Positions 48,495-60,035 are shown, counted from the stretch's first letter. The stretch is DNA of 64,000 nucleotides from Temnopleurus reevesii (GCA_036244855.1 BQKZ01000301.1:99980-163979), one strand, 5' to 3'. Notes: generated by a model from the sequence alone, not told the origin. Made by a program: numbers and translations.

Positions 48495-49880
48495 ATAGAA
48501 ATGAGTTTTGGTAAAGATGTTTAGTCTGATGAACCTTGTGACTGAACCAAGATTTTCTTCCTGCACAACGAACACCTTTTCGTGCACAGAATTGGATGAA
48601 AATTGCAGAATTTGATTTTTGTGTGTACCTTTTTATTATTCATTTGGCAAAGCTAGGAAATGGTTTAGCATATGCCCGATAATAAGCGAATTATTATTTT
48701 TACCAAGAGAGGGCGCTAAGTATTATTTAATGGTAAAATTCAAAATTTCAAAAAGAATAGGTTCACAAAGAATATGTTATGGTCTAGAATTGTGTGTAAG
48801 AAACATATCTAATACACATCCTGAATAATTCATGTTTTTTTATTTTTACCAAAACCATTTTTTAGGGTTTAAAGCCCGTGTATAGTTTTGGTAAAGATTA
48901 AAGAAATGTGAATTTGGGGGATATATACCATGACATATAGTTTGTATACACATTTCAAGATCATAGCATAATTTTCTACGAGCGAATTCTTTTGAAAATN
49001 GATTTTGGGTTCAATGGATCAAAGGTCAAAGGTCACAGGGCAAAAAAACTTGTAAAATCACTCAAAATAGATTGTTACCGCAATAAGTTCAGAACTGCTG
49101 TACAGATTTTGACCAAACGTGATTCAAGTATGTATAAACATGTGAGGATGAACTGATTCGATTTTGGGTTCAGTGGATCAAAGGTCACAGGGCAAAAAAA
49201 CTGTTAAAAATCCCCCAAAATAGCTTGTTACCGCTATAAGTTCAAACTACGCTTTACAGATTTTGACCAAACTTGGCTCAAGTACATGTATGTGTAAGCA
49301 TTTGAGGATGAATTGATTAGATTTTGGGTTCAGTGGGTCAAAAGTCAAAGGTCACTGGGCAGAAAAACCTGATAAAGCTCATTATTGTAATAACTTATAA
49401 CAGAAATATTGAACCAATTTCTTTCAAACTTAGTGTATAGCTCAATTATGTATAAGCATGTGAGGAAGAACTGATAAGATTTTGGGTTCACAGGGTCAAA
49501 AGTCGCAGTGCCCAATATTTGAAAAATGGTTTTGATTTCTGATGGCATGGAACAAACAAGCCGTACATATCTTTCTGAATGCGTAATGGCGGAGGCATAA
49601 ATTTCCACCGTGCGCAGTCGAGGATTCATCTAGTTATTATTCATTTGGCAAAGCTGGGAAATGGTTTAGCATATGCCCGATAATAAGCAAATTATTGTTT
49701 TTACCAAGAGAGGGCGCTAAATATTATTGAATGGTAAAATTCAAAATTTTCAAAAAGAATAGGTTCACAAAGAATATGTTATGGCCTAGAAATGTGTGTA
49801 AGATACATATGTCATGATACACATCTTGAATAATTCACATTTTTATATCTTTAACAAAACCATGTTTAGGCTTTAAAGAG
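48495..49880. mobile_element. Nested or tandem inverted-repeat elements sharing arms
   Basis: A block of about 245 bp at 48633-48875 (TTATTATTCATTTGGCAAAG ... TTTAAAG) recurs at 49634-49878, about 90 percent identical. The end of each block (TTTTTACCAAAACCATTTTT / ATCTTTAACAAAACCATGTT) is inverted to TATAGTTTTGGTAAAGATTA at 48886, giving inverted arms around the second unit. The simplest reading is two copies of one TIR element, the second filled with 159-bp tandem repeats. A single N lies at 49000. Confidence 0.65.
49001..49632 (+). repeat. Four tandem repeats of about 159 bp
   Basis: Units start with GATTTTGGGTTCA at 49001, 49160, 49320 and 49478. Each continues TGGATCAAAGGTC-CAGGGCAAAAAAACT and, in the first two, ACAGATTTTGACCAAAC. 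The fourth diverges and ends GGCGGAGGCATAAATTTCC ... ATCTAG directly before the flanking block at 49634. Confidence 0.9.
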
Positions 49881-50109
49881 GTTTATTTGTTTTGCACTTG
49901 TCATACAGACATGCTAGGATTAGTAAAACATGCACCTGCACGTATATGTAGGTACTGTCAAATAATATAACTTTTGGTCATTACTGCAAATGTCCGAGTG
50001 CACTTTGAGATGTTGCATTAGTCATGGCGGCTGTCTGAATGGCAGGGATATTAACTCTGGTTATTAACCTTCCCATGTATCATCAGCATCATGATGCCAG
50101 GAGCATTAT

Positions 50110-50690
50110 TGAAATTAACCTAGGTGATGCTCTTGTTTCAGGCCACTCACCCCTCCCCCGCATCCAGGTTCAATATTTCAAGCCCCCCCCGCCCTCCTAA
50201 TTTTTTTTGTTCACGTAATACTGAGTGAGTTTCCTTCGTAAAAAAGTAAATAAATCAAAATTATCGATCTTAACCTAGGTGATGCTCTTGTCTCACGCCC
50301 TCCCTACATCCAGGTTCTATATTTCAAGCTCCTTCCACTCACTGAAAATATTTGTTGGTTCACTTGCAATATCAGTTTCCTTTGAAAAACAGGTTTCAGT
50401 AATGCAAAATAATTGTTGAAATTGATCTAGGTGATGCTTTATTTTCAGGGTTCTCACCCCTCCCTGCATTCAGTTTCTATATTTTAACCCCCCCCCCCCC
50501 TTTCACCCAATTCGAATCTCGTTTGGTTAACTTACAGAATCGGTTTTCTTAAAAAAAAAAACATTTTTCAAGAATTCAAAATTATTATTGGAATTTACCT
50601 AGGAGATGCTTTAGTTTCAGGGTTCCCACCCCTCCCTGCATTCATAATCAATATTTCAAGCCCCCCCCCCTTCATCCACTACAAATATTG
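50110..50690 (+). repeat. Minisatellite, four units of about 155-170 bp
   Basis: CCTAGGTGATGCTCTTGTTTC begins units at about 50118, 50273, 50428 and 50598. Each unit continues with CACCCCTCCC-GCATCCAGGTTC-ATATTTCAAGCCCCCC and a CTTTGAAAAA-like segment. Confidence 0.88.
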
Positions 50691-51974
50691 TTTGGTTCAC
50701 ATATAGAATTCATTAGTTTCCTTTGGAAAAAAAATTGGGTCAATCATTAGGAATACTTGCTTATTTTTTTTCTCACACTCCATGTGCGGACTGAGACTTT
50801 GAAATGAAAAGAGATTCAAATGATTATTAAAACTGTCCTTTGATGTTAAATTATTTGATTGAAATTAAAAAAAAAAATGTTAGGGCTATTTTCAGAGGGT
50901 CAGTGCACAGAGGACCCCTCCTGCCCAAAATGACATTTATTGTGTGGAGTTTTAGGAGAGATCTTATTGACCAATTAAGTTATGACTGATTTTGAAAAAA
51001 CAAGTCAAGATAATGATGAGCCTATTAAGTGACTCATTTTCATGTGTTTGTTCTGATTGCTGCCTGGCCTTGCTTCTAAGCCGAGCTGCATTCCTCCTCC
51101 GTCTTGCCACTGGCTACTAGAATTCAATAACGCAAATGAGTAAACAACTAAAAATAGACCAGACATTTGTTTTTCACGGTGTGCCTTTTAATTACATCAT
51201 TGATACCCTTGTTAGCGGGATAGCTGTGTTTTTGCCTAAGCAAAATGTTGTTTTTCTTAATAATCATTTGTAAGGTTGTGAAACTATTTGTATGAATTTT
51301 GCTAGGGTTCACTTTTTAATAGGGATCAGGAGTGATGTGTGTGCTGCAATTGTGATTAAAGGGGCCCATTTTCATAATGCAGAACAAATGGGGAGGGGGG
51401 GGGGGGGTGAAATAAATCTCAAAGACCAAATGGGTTTGGCACTGAGCCCAGTTAGTAGGACATTCAAGGCCTGACCTTTAATTTGTTCCATGCATATTCA
51501 TGCTTAGTTTGGAGCATATGATTTTGTGTGGAAATGAATTTGAAATTAACCTTTGTTCAGAATTTTTGCATGTCAGATAAAATGTAGAGTAACACCCTAT
51601 ACAATGGCTAATCTTAACTTTCCATCAGGACTACTTTCTAAAAATTAAATTTGAATAGTTTAGTATCCTGAAGGTTTTCAACTAATAATACCACAGTGCA
51701 ATTTTTCAGAGTACCAATGATGTTGCTCACATGCATTGCATAAACATACAAAGAATTGTGTGGGGGCGTGGACATTGCTGTAGAACATATTATCTTAACG
51801 AGTATTGTTGTCATGACAACATAGTTATAATTCATGCGAATCATATGGTGTTGTGGGTGGTTATTTTAATCATATATCCTGTAATTATACTTGAAATGCA
51901 AAAGACGTACCACTTTAGGCAGTTCTTTGCTAGACGCAGAGCTCCCTGAATGTATATTTTTAATCTTCATTTTT

Positions 51975-52125
51975 TTTAACAAAAAGTCCTAGAACAATCT
52001 TTACCTTTGTATAAAAAAAATTAAGTCATAAAATAATTCTTCATCTTTGTACAAAAAGTTCTTATCTTTGTACAAAAAGTCCTAAAATAATCTTTATCTT
52101 TGTACACAATGTCCTAGAATAACGG
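51975..52125 (+). repeat. Short tandem array, about 33-bp unit
   Basis: Units of the type AAAAAGTCCTAGAACAATCT + TTACCTTTGTA repeat about four times with one shortened unit. Confidence 0.85.
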
Positions 52126-52415
52126 ATTTTGTTAAAGTGTGCACCAAAGAGTCAGATTTCTTTAAGACCTTGAAAGCTCGCAAGGACAATAATTTTTTTC
52201 ACAAATATTTGTTCCACAGAAGGCCCAAAATTTGGAGTTATTGATCAATCCACACACAATTCCATTAAATTCCAATTTCCTTGTACATAACCTGGCCTGG
52301 GTTGAGCGCAGCCCAATGATTTGAAAGTCATTTTACTTTGTCAATGAGATAAGTATCAATATATATACTTCTTTCCATTAATTCTAAACCTGGAATCATT
52401 CTACTTTCTTCACAG

Positions 52416-52456
52416 GAGCTTCTCTGGATGCTATATGACATGGGCCATTTAAAAAA
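52416..52456 (+). CDS. MEN1: Menin, coding exon 4 (41 bases)
   Basis: Reads ELLWMLYDMGHLK plus two bases of a Lys codon, matching human KLLWLLYDLGHLERY. Acceptor TTCTTCACAG, donor AAAAAA|GTAAGT. Only 13 full codons, so it is recognisable by homology and phase, not by length: 48 codons end exactly at 43763 and this exon resumes in phase 0. Confidence 0.95.
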
Positions 52457-53193
52457 GTAAGTTTATATGGAGTTCTCTTATTTTGTTAGAAATCCGAGTG
52501 ATTTTTTTTTTTTTTTTTAAATTCCTTGTGAGATAAAAACTGCAAAGTGATATTTTCAAATCCGTGATACCCTCAAAAGGATTACCCCATATATCAATTG
52601 ATGACTTTTTATTTCATTGCATTTCTAAGTTTACATAACTGTTTGTTACCTTGATACATGTAGCCTTTGTCTCTGCATCATTGTCTAGAAAAGGAATAAA
52701 GATTTCTGATTAATCGCGAATAGAAAGAGCCAAGTAAGATTGTTATTTTATGCATGTTCTGTTCAATTTGCTGACCAATAGCCAATCAGAAAATTTATTT
52801 CAAAATAGTGATTAATAGCAATTATTTTCATTATGAGGCACAGATTGGCTGATGACCTTTTTAATAGTTTTCTTTTTGTATTTGCCTTTTTGATGATCTC
52901 TTCTCTGAAGTGACTGCAATTTCACTATTGACAATGAAGTATTGACCTTTGAATCCATTTTCTTGACCAGTTCCTTGACTAGTTCTGATAAATCTTTGTA
53001 ATCCTGAAAGTAATGACCCCATACAATATTGACCCATGTACCTTGAAAAATCAACCTATGACCATTGAAAAATTATACATTTAACATTGATTGACCTGTG
53101 ACTGAGGAACTCAGTTATTTGTGTTGCTCAATGTAATCTTAGCAAAGGATTGACCCCGTGTCATACTGACCCATGAATCCCTTAATTTTGCAG
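52457..53193 (+). other. MEN1: MEN1 intron 4
   Basis: GTAAGT to TTTTGCAG. AT-rich, with a T run at about 52502-52520. A minus-strand open frame at 52812-53054 has no motif support. Nothing else seen. Confidence 0.9.
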
Positions 53194-53418
53194 GTATCCA
53201 TTGGCTCTGAGCAACCTTGGTGACCTTGAGAGCATTGACCCCACGCCTGAACGACCTACAACCCTTGAACTCTTTGAAGAGGCCATCGAGGCTGGCAAGG
53301 AGTGCTATTCAGACCACCATGTTTACCCTTACACGTATCTGGGAGGCCATCTCTACAGGCAGAAACAGTACAAGAGAGCTATGCAGTACTGGGCTGAGGG
53401 TGCAAAAGTACTCAGCCA
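53194..53418 (+). CDS. MEN1: Menin, coding exon 5 (MLL-binding pocket wall)
   Basis: Completes Lys and reads YPLALSNLGDLESIDPTPER, then LELFEEAIEAGKECYSDHHV, then YPYTYLGGHLYRQKQYKRAM and QYWAEGAKVLS, ending CA|GTGAGT. Human: [20 protein letters not shown] ... HIYPYMYLAGYHCRN ... EALQAWADTATVI. These TPR-like helices form the pocket that holds MLL and JunD peptides. The pocket Tyr residues and the Trp (QYW) are kept, while the human pocket Met (M322, YPYMY) is Thr here (YPYTY). Residue numbers are from memory of the family. Confidence 0.97.
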
Positions 53419-54201
53419 GTGAGTAGTCACTATCCATTTATTGGAAACAGACAAATCAGACAAATAGATACCCCCCCCCCCCTCAAAAAAAAAAAAAAAA
53501 AAATGATGAAAAAAATAGTTTAATAAATTTTATGTTAAATGTGAACTTTAAAACTCTTTGGAGGTAAAAGTTGTACACTTTGTTGTTTATGCAAATTCGT
53601 CTGATTTGGATTTCGATTGTAATGCATTTTGGTGTGAGTTGAACAAATAGGAAACAGTTTTCTTGTGATATTAGGCAGAAGGCAGTACTGGTTGATGTGA
53701 AGGGGAGAGATGAATGTTGAAAAAAAAATCGAAATTCCAATGAGTCACCTAAGTACATAAAATTAATGTCAGATGGAAGATGAAAGTTGATCAAAATCCC
53801 TCTCCAAAATCTGAAAGATGTCTGCCGTGAACCATGAAATCAATACACGTGCTACATCTATGTCATACCACAGCAACATGCCATCAGTGTTCATAGAATT
53901 TTTGCTCATAGATTGCCCCTTTGCACACATTCATGCTATTATACCAGGATAATTGAAAAAAAATCTAGATTATTTTTCCTTCATTCCATGAAAACTTATT
54001 AAATTCAGTAATTTTGAAGTAAATAGTACCAGATGTATGAAAGTTAGATGCAATGTTGAATGTTTCACAAACTTCAATCAATTTTTTTTTAAAAGAAAAA
54101 TGTGTTTATATAGATGAATTTGATAAAGAACTTTTATAACGCCTTGTTTTGATATATAATAAAATCAAATAATTTGCTCTGCATACTTTCTTTTTAAAAA
54201 G
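53419..54201 (+). other. MEN1: MEN1 intron 5
   Basis: GTGAGT to TTTTAAAAAG. Contains a C11-A18 homopolymer pair at about 53470-53505. The acceptor is unusual: the pyrimidine stretch CTTTCTTTTT is followed by AAAAAG. No other content seen. Confidence 0.85.
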
Positions 54202-55207
54202 GTACAACTACCAACGTGAGGATGAAGAGGTATATAAGGAATTCATGGAGGTGGCAAATGAATTGATCCCTAACATCCTGAAGGAAGCCACTGTATACCA
54301 CTCCAGAGATGCCAGGCATATTCCCAAAGATCCAGAATGCTAAGGATTCTACCTGCAACTCTACGACAACATCTGCAAGTGGGAGGAAGGCAGTTCCACC
54401 CCGGTGCTGCACATCACCTGGGCGAAGCATTTCGTTGCCTCGGTGACCAAGTTCGACAGCAACATCCGGGATCAGCTTGACGCGAGGCTGATCGATGCGG
54501 ATGGGAAGGAGGAGGTGGAGGAGAAGGATGAGGAGGAAGATGACGATGAGGAAGAGGGGAAGGAAGAGGAGAAAGAGGTGAGTGAAGTCAAGAAAAAGGA
54601 GACAGGAAAGGAAGAGGATATCAACAAGAATGTGGTGTCTGCGTCAGATGAGACAGACGGCTGTCGGAAGAAAGGCAGAGCTGAGAATGAAGGCGAGAGG
54701 AACGAGGACAACATCCATCCGGAACTCTTCTCTGACCCCTTCACAGGCATCGGATCCATGTGGGACACCAAGACAGAGTTCAGCGACTTCCTGAGCACTC
54801 GTTCCAATGGCAGCGCCTTTCCAGGCATGACACTAGAGTCTCTCATGAAAGCGGAGAGTCCCGCAGAGATGGCCTTCCAGAGGCGTCTCAAGTCGCAGCT
54901 CTCGCAAGACGACACCGACAATGCTCAAGGACAGAGCGAGAGCAAGATGGATGCAGAAGATGAAGACGCCAAAGATGACTTGGAGGACAGCATCAATCTT
55001 CCGCCGAGGCCCGCCCCAAAGGTTCTCCTTAGGAGTGCCAAGATGAAAGGTCTCAGAGAAATTCTCACATCCACAGGTAAATTGAACACTGCAGCTATTC
55101 ATCTTCAGCTGACTGCACAGTCGCAGGTTCAGGTCGGCAAGAGAATACGATCGACCAATGACTACGAGGACTACGGCACTCTCAGACGTAGGCCTCGTAG
55201 AGAATGA
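54202..55207 (+). CDS. MEN1: Menin, coding exon 6, with an internal in-frame TAA
   Basis: Starts [20 protein letters not shown] (human [20 protein letters not shown]), runs to KDPEC and then meets TAA at 54341-54343. It then continues in the same frame with [20 protein letters not shown] (human [15 protein letters not shown]), a long acidic linker (54504-54577, Glu/Asp-rich), a Ser/Thr-rich region, and the conserved C-terminus [31 protein letters not shown] (human [30 protein letters not shown]). It ends with an Arg-rich tail like the menin nuclear localisation signal and TGA at 55205. Ignoring the TAA (codon 390), the protein has 677 positions against about 610-615 in human, the excess lying in the linker. 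As written, only 389 residues would be made. Confidence 0.93.
54341..54343 (+). other. MEN1: In-frame TAA interrupting menin homology
   Basis: The codon falls exactly where human menin has Phe in DPECF. Spacing to the following LYD (human FYD) is unchanged, so no intron or indel is involved. One base difference in the third position (TAC or TAT to TAA) would explain it. See findings. Confidence 0.9.
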
Positions 55208-57450
55208 TTAACTCTGTATTGAGGAATCAAACATGGACAAAACAATGCTTAGAGTACAACTACTGAGGCCAAGGGGTTTGATCTTTCGGAGAACAACTTC
55301 CCCAATTTATTTCTTTTTGAACCTCCAGCTCCTCTTACGGCAACCACTCCCAAGAAACAGATTGTTGTCCTTTCCTTTGGAGAAATTTCCTCTGGATATG
55401 TTATTGGGGGGGGGCACAGTCATCCTCACTTGTATTTTTTTTTCATGGGAAGTTACATCGTTTGTGACTTGAGATATTTTCCCCCATGGAAATTATCTTT
55501 GAGGACTCATGCTATCACTCAGAAGGCTGTTAAATCCTGGTAGCCTTGAGTGGATGGCATCCATTTGAAATTTGATATGTGTGTTCCAGTTTCAAATGGA
55601 TGTGAACAATGTAGAATGGGCAAAGATCCCATGCAATGCTTATTATGATAGCCCTTTTCCATATTCAATGTTATGTGATAAGCAGCTGTATAAGCATCTG
55701 AAATCCTTCTATTTGATTGACTGAGGGGAAATTTTATTTCATCTAAATATGGCAAGTCGGTTACTTAGTGAGTCAAAGAAGGACCCATTTTCATCAAGTT
55801 TTTTTTCGTGAGAATGAGCCTTGTCTTCAGAAAAAAAACTTACATTTTTTAATGTATCCAAATTATATTGACAAGTCTACAGCTTTCTTCATGCAGCAAG
55901 AAACATTTTACAAGAGAATTACCCCTCACAAGAGGTGGGTTTGGAATCCGCTTTCAGTATGTCCTCTAAATGTGTTGGAGGTTTTCTGAAAAGCAAGTTG
56001 TACCAAAACAGCTGTAGGTAGAAAGCTACACAACTGAAAGAATTTCAAATACATGTAGACAATTTATTGTAGGGAGAATGTTTGAAAGACATTAAAAATT
56101 ATAAAGTTTAGCATAGCTAAAAAAAATCCTTGTATGCCTGTGAATTTGTACAGTTTCTATTTGACTGTGTTGGCTCTATAAATGAACTCTCCCTCATTTA
56201 TTAAATTCCATAAAGATACATTGTGTAAATGAATCACTATCCTACTTGCAGATACATCCAGAAAAATTATATTTGATATGAATCTTAAAACGAGGATCAT
56301 TTTGAGTGCATTTTTGTTTACTAAAAGTGCACTTTTCTGAACTTCCATGCGTACTCTGCAATATATGTGTATTTTTGTGCATTTATTCATGAATTTATTT
56401 GTGTATCTAATGAATTACAAAAAAAAAAAGGAAAAAAGTAACAGTACACAGATGCAGAGTGCAATCGTGCCCATTTTTTATGCTTCTTTAACTTTTTTCT
56501 GTCCTGTCAGGCCAGGCTTTTATATTTATATTGGATGAATTATTTCTTATACATTTGTAAATTTATTTCGCTTGATGCTTTTAAGATGTGACACTATCGG
56601 TCACAGTTGTACATATTCTGAGCCAAATTCCTAATTGTGAAACATCTTGCTTCTTCATTCAAAGTTTGTATAATGCTGAATTTGTTGTGATGTACAAAGG
56701 TTTTTCCTCATTGGATAGGAAGCTCTTTCGTATGGGTAATTCCGTGGAGTTTGGTCAATTTTTTATGTGATGTCCATGTAACGAAGGTATGGACTTTCTC
56801 AATTCGCAATGATTGGATTGATTCAGATGTGGTTAAGCTTTCATAACTGTCATAAAAAAAAATTACCCTCCTTATAAATTTGCAAGTGCTGCAAAAAAAG
56901 TTGTGTAGCACCCTGCCAACCCTGTGGAATTACCCATATAGATATGCTCCTAATTGACATGAATCTAAGTCTTTAGAGAAAGAGAAGAACAAGTCATCCA
57001 TTTGGTGTCCTAGACAAATGACCAAATTTAAACCCTGAAATCAAATGAATGATTTCTTGATATTTCCTATATTCTTCGCCACTGATTAATCACATTTTAA
57101 TTAATATTGGCATTTTTTATTCAAATTGTTACCAAAGATTAATCACAACATTCTTCTTGATGTTACAAATGAATGTATTATGCACTTGCCAAATGTTTTC
57201 TTTGGGTCCTTTTCAATGTGTAGATGTAACAATTGTGTATTTGAATTCATATGTATGTATTATACATTTACTTGAATCTGTAAATTTAAAAACCATACTT
57301 TTTGTCATTAGAAGTGATTTGATATGTGCATAAATTATGTCTTTCTTGTTGGAAGGTTTGTTCATGAATTTTTAGGAGAGAATAAGGCTAAGTGTCACAA
57401 TGTAACAAATGGTAACAATATTTTTACAATAAAATGTATTTACAATAAGA
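55208..57450 (+). other. MEN1: MEN1 3' UTR (end estimated)
   Basis: No gene-like open frame. An ATTAAA occurs at 56091-56096, and the first AATAAA I find is at 57428-57433. Either could be the polyadenylation signal; the sequence does not decide. Confidence 0.4.
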
Positions 57451-57963
57451 AAAAAAATGAAGGGATATTGTTAAAGCATGCAAATTTTCAGATGGAAATC
57501 TTCCATTTATATCCCAGTTTAAATACTCAAAAATGTATGTGTACAGAAAGGGGTTGCAATTGAAACTTATTTGCAAATGTCTCATGCTTTAAAATATTCA
57601 AAGTAACATCATAAATTTACTGGTAGTATGTTTCATTTTGTGGGATGAAATGAATTATTCTTTAGGTGTCATAATTCTCAAATTGATTTTGCCAGTACTT
57701 TTCTCGTACCTTTCAACTGGAAGCCACCTCTAAACGATTGCAGAATGCAGGGCATTGATTTGTTCAGTTAAATGATTTGATTTTTTGGGTGTAAATATGT
57801 AAATGAATGCATGTGATTTAAATGTTTTGAAAAACAATCCACCGTTATGCCTACTCGTGTTGTAAAATATTGTAGGTTTTTAAAATGAGAAGTACTGAAT
57901 TTACATTTTCTTTCAAATTTTTTATTGAAAAAATGTACCACATTTGTGTCCTTAAGATGAAAG

Positions 57964-57978
57964 AGCGCCACCTAGTGG
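57964..57978 (-). promoter_or_regulatory. CTCF-type motif
   Basis: On the minus strand CCACTAGGTGGCGCT matches the bilaterian CTCF core CCNCNAGRKGGCRS at every position. It lies 2.8 kb after the MEN1 stop, a plausible place for a boundary element. A 15-base motif can arise by chance, and binding is not shown. Confidence 0.5.
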
Positions 57979-58604
57979 TTATTGCTTGTCAGGTGTTTGA
58001 TGTATTAATGCAATGAACAGACAAGGAGGCATAGTTTATTTTTAAAAGAGAAGTATGTTATATCTTTATTTTTGAATGAGACAGTTCCTGTCCCTAATTG
58101 TATCAAGTTTTATTTTACCTGTGAATATTTGGAAAGATGTAGTTGATATTTTAGATTCTTTATTTGATGTAAACTAAAGATATTGCGTAAGGATGTTTTG
58201 AGTTATTACCATGGGCCTAAGCAACCTGTAAAGTTCAAACCAGTTTGTCCGTTTTCATATTGAGTGGTGTCAATTAATATGGACAAAATGGCGACTTTTA
58301 AGCTAGACAGCGGGTCCCTGTGTGATTTGTGATTTGATACAGGCTTTAGAAGTTAAATAAAATATATATTTGTTATGAAATATGTAAGTCACCATTCCAT
58401 TTATATACTGCACAGTGAGCACCAAGTGATAATTCATTTTTATTTATGAAGTGTATTCATTTAAAGTAAATTTTAAAGAAATTTTATCCACACAACTCTA
58501 TAGGTCTGACATAATATTTGACATTGCATATGGTATACTCGAGGATTGATTGGTAATCATAGTTTAGATTATGTATAATGCTTCATGGATATTAAGCAGA
58601 TATA

Positions 58605-58761
58605 GGGGATTTTGTTCAAAAGTTGCAATTGATATCCAGTTTCGGTTGATCGGAACGCACCAATCAAAATCTTTGTTTCATGCGCAATGCATGGTACAAT
58701 TTGCAGCTGATTGACAGTTGATTTGTGATCCTATTGCAACTTTTTCAACAACAACGCCCCC
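58605..58761. mobile_element. Harbinger-like MITE, family D, copy 2
   Basis: GGGGATTTTGTTCAAAAGTT and GCAATTGATATCC, then GTTGATCGGAAC, GATTTGTGATC and CAACAACAACGCCCCC, follow the same order as 35908-36082. The ends are more diverged. Confidence 0.75.
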
Positions 58762-59472
58762 TTAGAGTGACATTGTAAATTACTCAGTACTTTGGTTCAT
58801 ACAAATGTATTTATGGTTATTGGAAATTTATGGTCATAACCAAGACCATATACATTTCATAGTGTGTTTTTTGTTTAAATTAAAGGACAGGGGATTATGT
58901 ATGGTAGAAAACAAATATGCATCTGATGTGTGCAATAAACAATAAGAACATCAGCTGTTTACCAGTCATCTATTGCTCACATCAAATTCACACTCGTTTT
59001 CTACTCTCCAAACACCTCCATCCGTTCATTTTAAAAACCCACTATTATCCATAGGTATTAACACACTTCTACAAAAAGTTTATGGATGATGAAGATTTAT
59101 CTGAGGCAACAGGTGCAATGCATTATTGTATTGTTGTGCACGGAATAGATAATCGACTCCTAATGAAATTGATACCTCCTTGTCAATCAAAATAGTATAG
59201 AAACAAAGAATGAAAGCCAGAAGTGTTAGAAGGTGTGGTAATAGTACATGTCATGCACGAATTAAATCACTATTCACTTGTTTTTTGCACTTGTCTTCAT
59301 AATGTAATATGAAAAGTTGAATCAATGTTCATAACAATCATTTAATTTGCACTGAATTGAATTTAAGTGTTTTGTGTTACAATATAATTCAGAGCACGAA
59401 GCTGTTGTTTCCAGTTTTATAGCGGTGTCAAATATTTCTCCGGACGGCTGTACGGTGTGTAAAAAATGGAGT

Positions 59473-59591
59473 CGCTTTTCATGAAACCATCATATTTTAG
59501 TGTGTTGACATCCAATTGAAATATGCATTACTCTTCACTGGTTTCTTTGGAACATCGGAGAAGATTTGTGAAGGATGGTTTCGTGAAACCC
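59473..59591. mobile_element. Possible small inverted-repeat element
   Basis: CTTTTCATGAAACCATC is inverted as GATGGTTTCGTGAAAC about 100 bases downstream. It is probably a MITE, but no second copy or target duplication is visible in the window. Confidence 0.45.
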
Positions 59592-60035
59592 AGCCCAATT
59601 TTTATTCATTGTACTGGCCCCAGGAGTGGATATGTGACAGCCCCTTTGTCAATGAACATTATATCATTCCAAACTTGTTGATTGCATTTACGTAATGTAG
59701 AACTATTTGGACTTTGTATCTTGTAGCAGCTGAATATAAATACATGCATTCTTCTTACGTTGCCTGTTGTAATGAAAATTCTCTAGTTTTCCAGAACGCA
59801 GCTGTTTTCCTTATTGTTGAAATAAGTCCACGAAATTGTGTATTTTGGGTGTGATTTGTCCTACCCCCAAGAGAGATATATTCACTTTTAGCTTTATCCA
59901 TAGACATGTGCATTTGACCAAATCTTAGTAGCTCACTTTACATGAAGAGACCACCCTTCTGCAAAGTCACAAAAAATGTTGAAAGATGAAATGGGTATTG
60001 TGGAATAAAGGTCAACATTATTGTTGGTTGCATTG

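Larger units (their letters stand above)
43764..52415 (+). other. MEN1: MEN1 intron 3 (8.65 kb)
   Basis: Begins GTTTGT and ends CTTTCTTCACAG. Repeat-rich: a Harbinger-like MITE (44275-44916), a purine tract (46140-46790) and (GA)n microsatellites (47407-47560), a nested palindrome with 159-bp tandem repeats (48495-49880), a C-rich minisatellite (50110-50690) and a short tandem array (51975-52125). No exon candidates. Confidence 0.9.

Noticed and set aside
59056..59113. Exon-like segment after CCATAG reading VLTHFYKKFMDDEDLSEAT
   Set aside because: It is open in one frame with acceptor- and donor-like edges, but the donor is weak, no partner exon or family is recognised, and surrounding sequence is plain AT-rich DNA.
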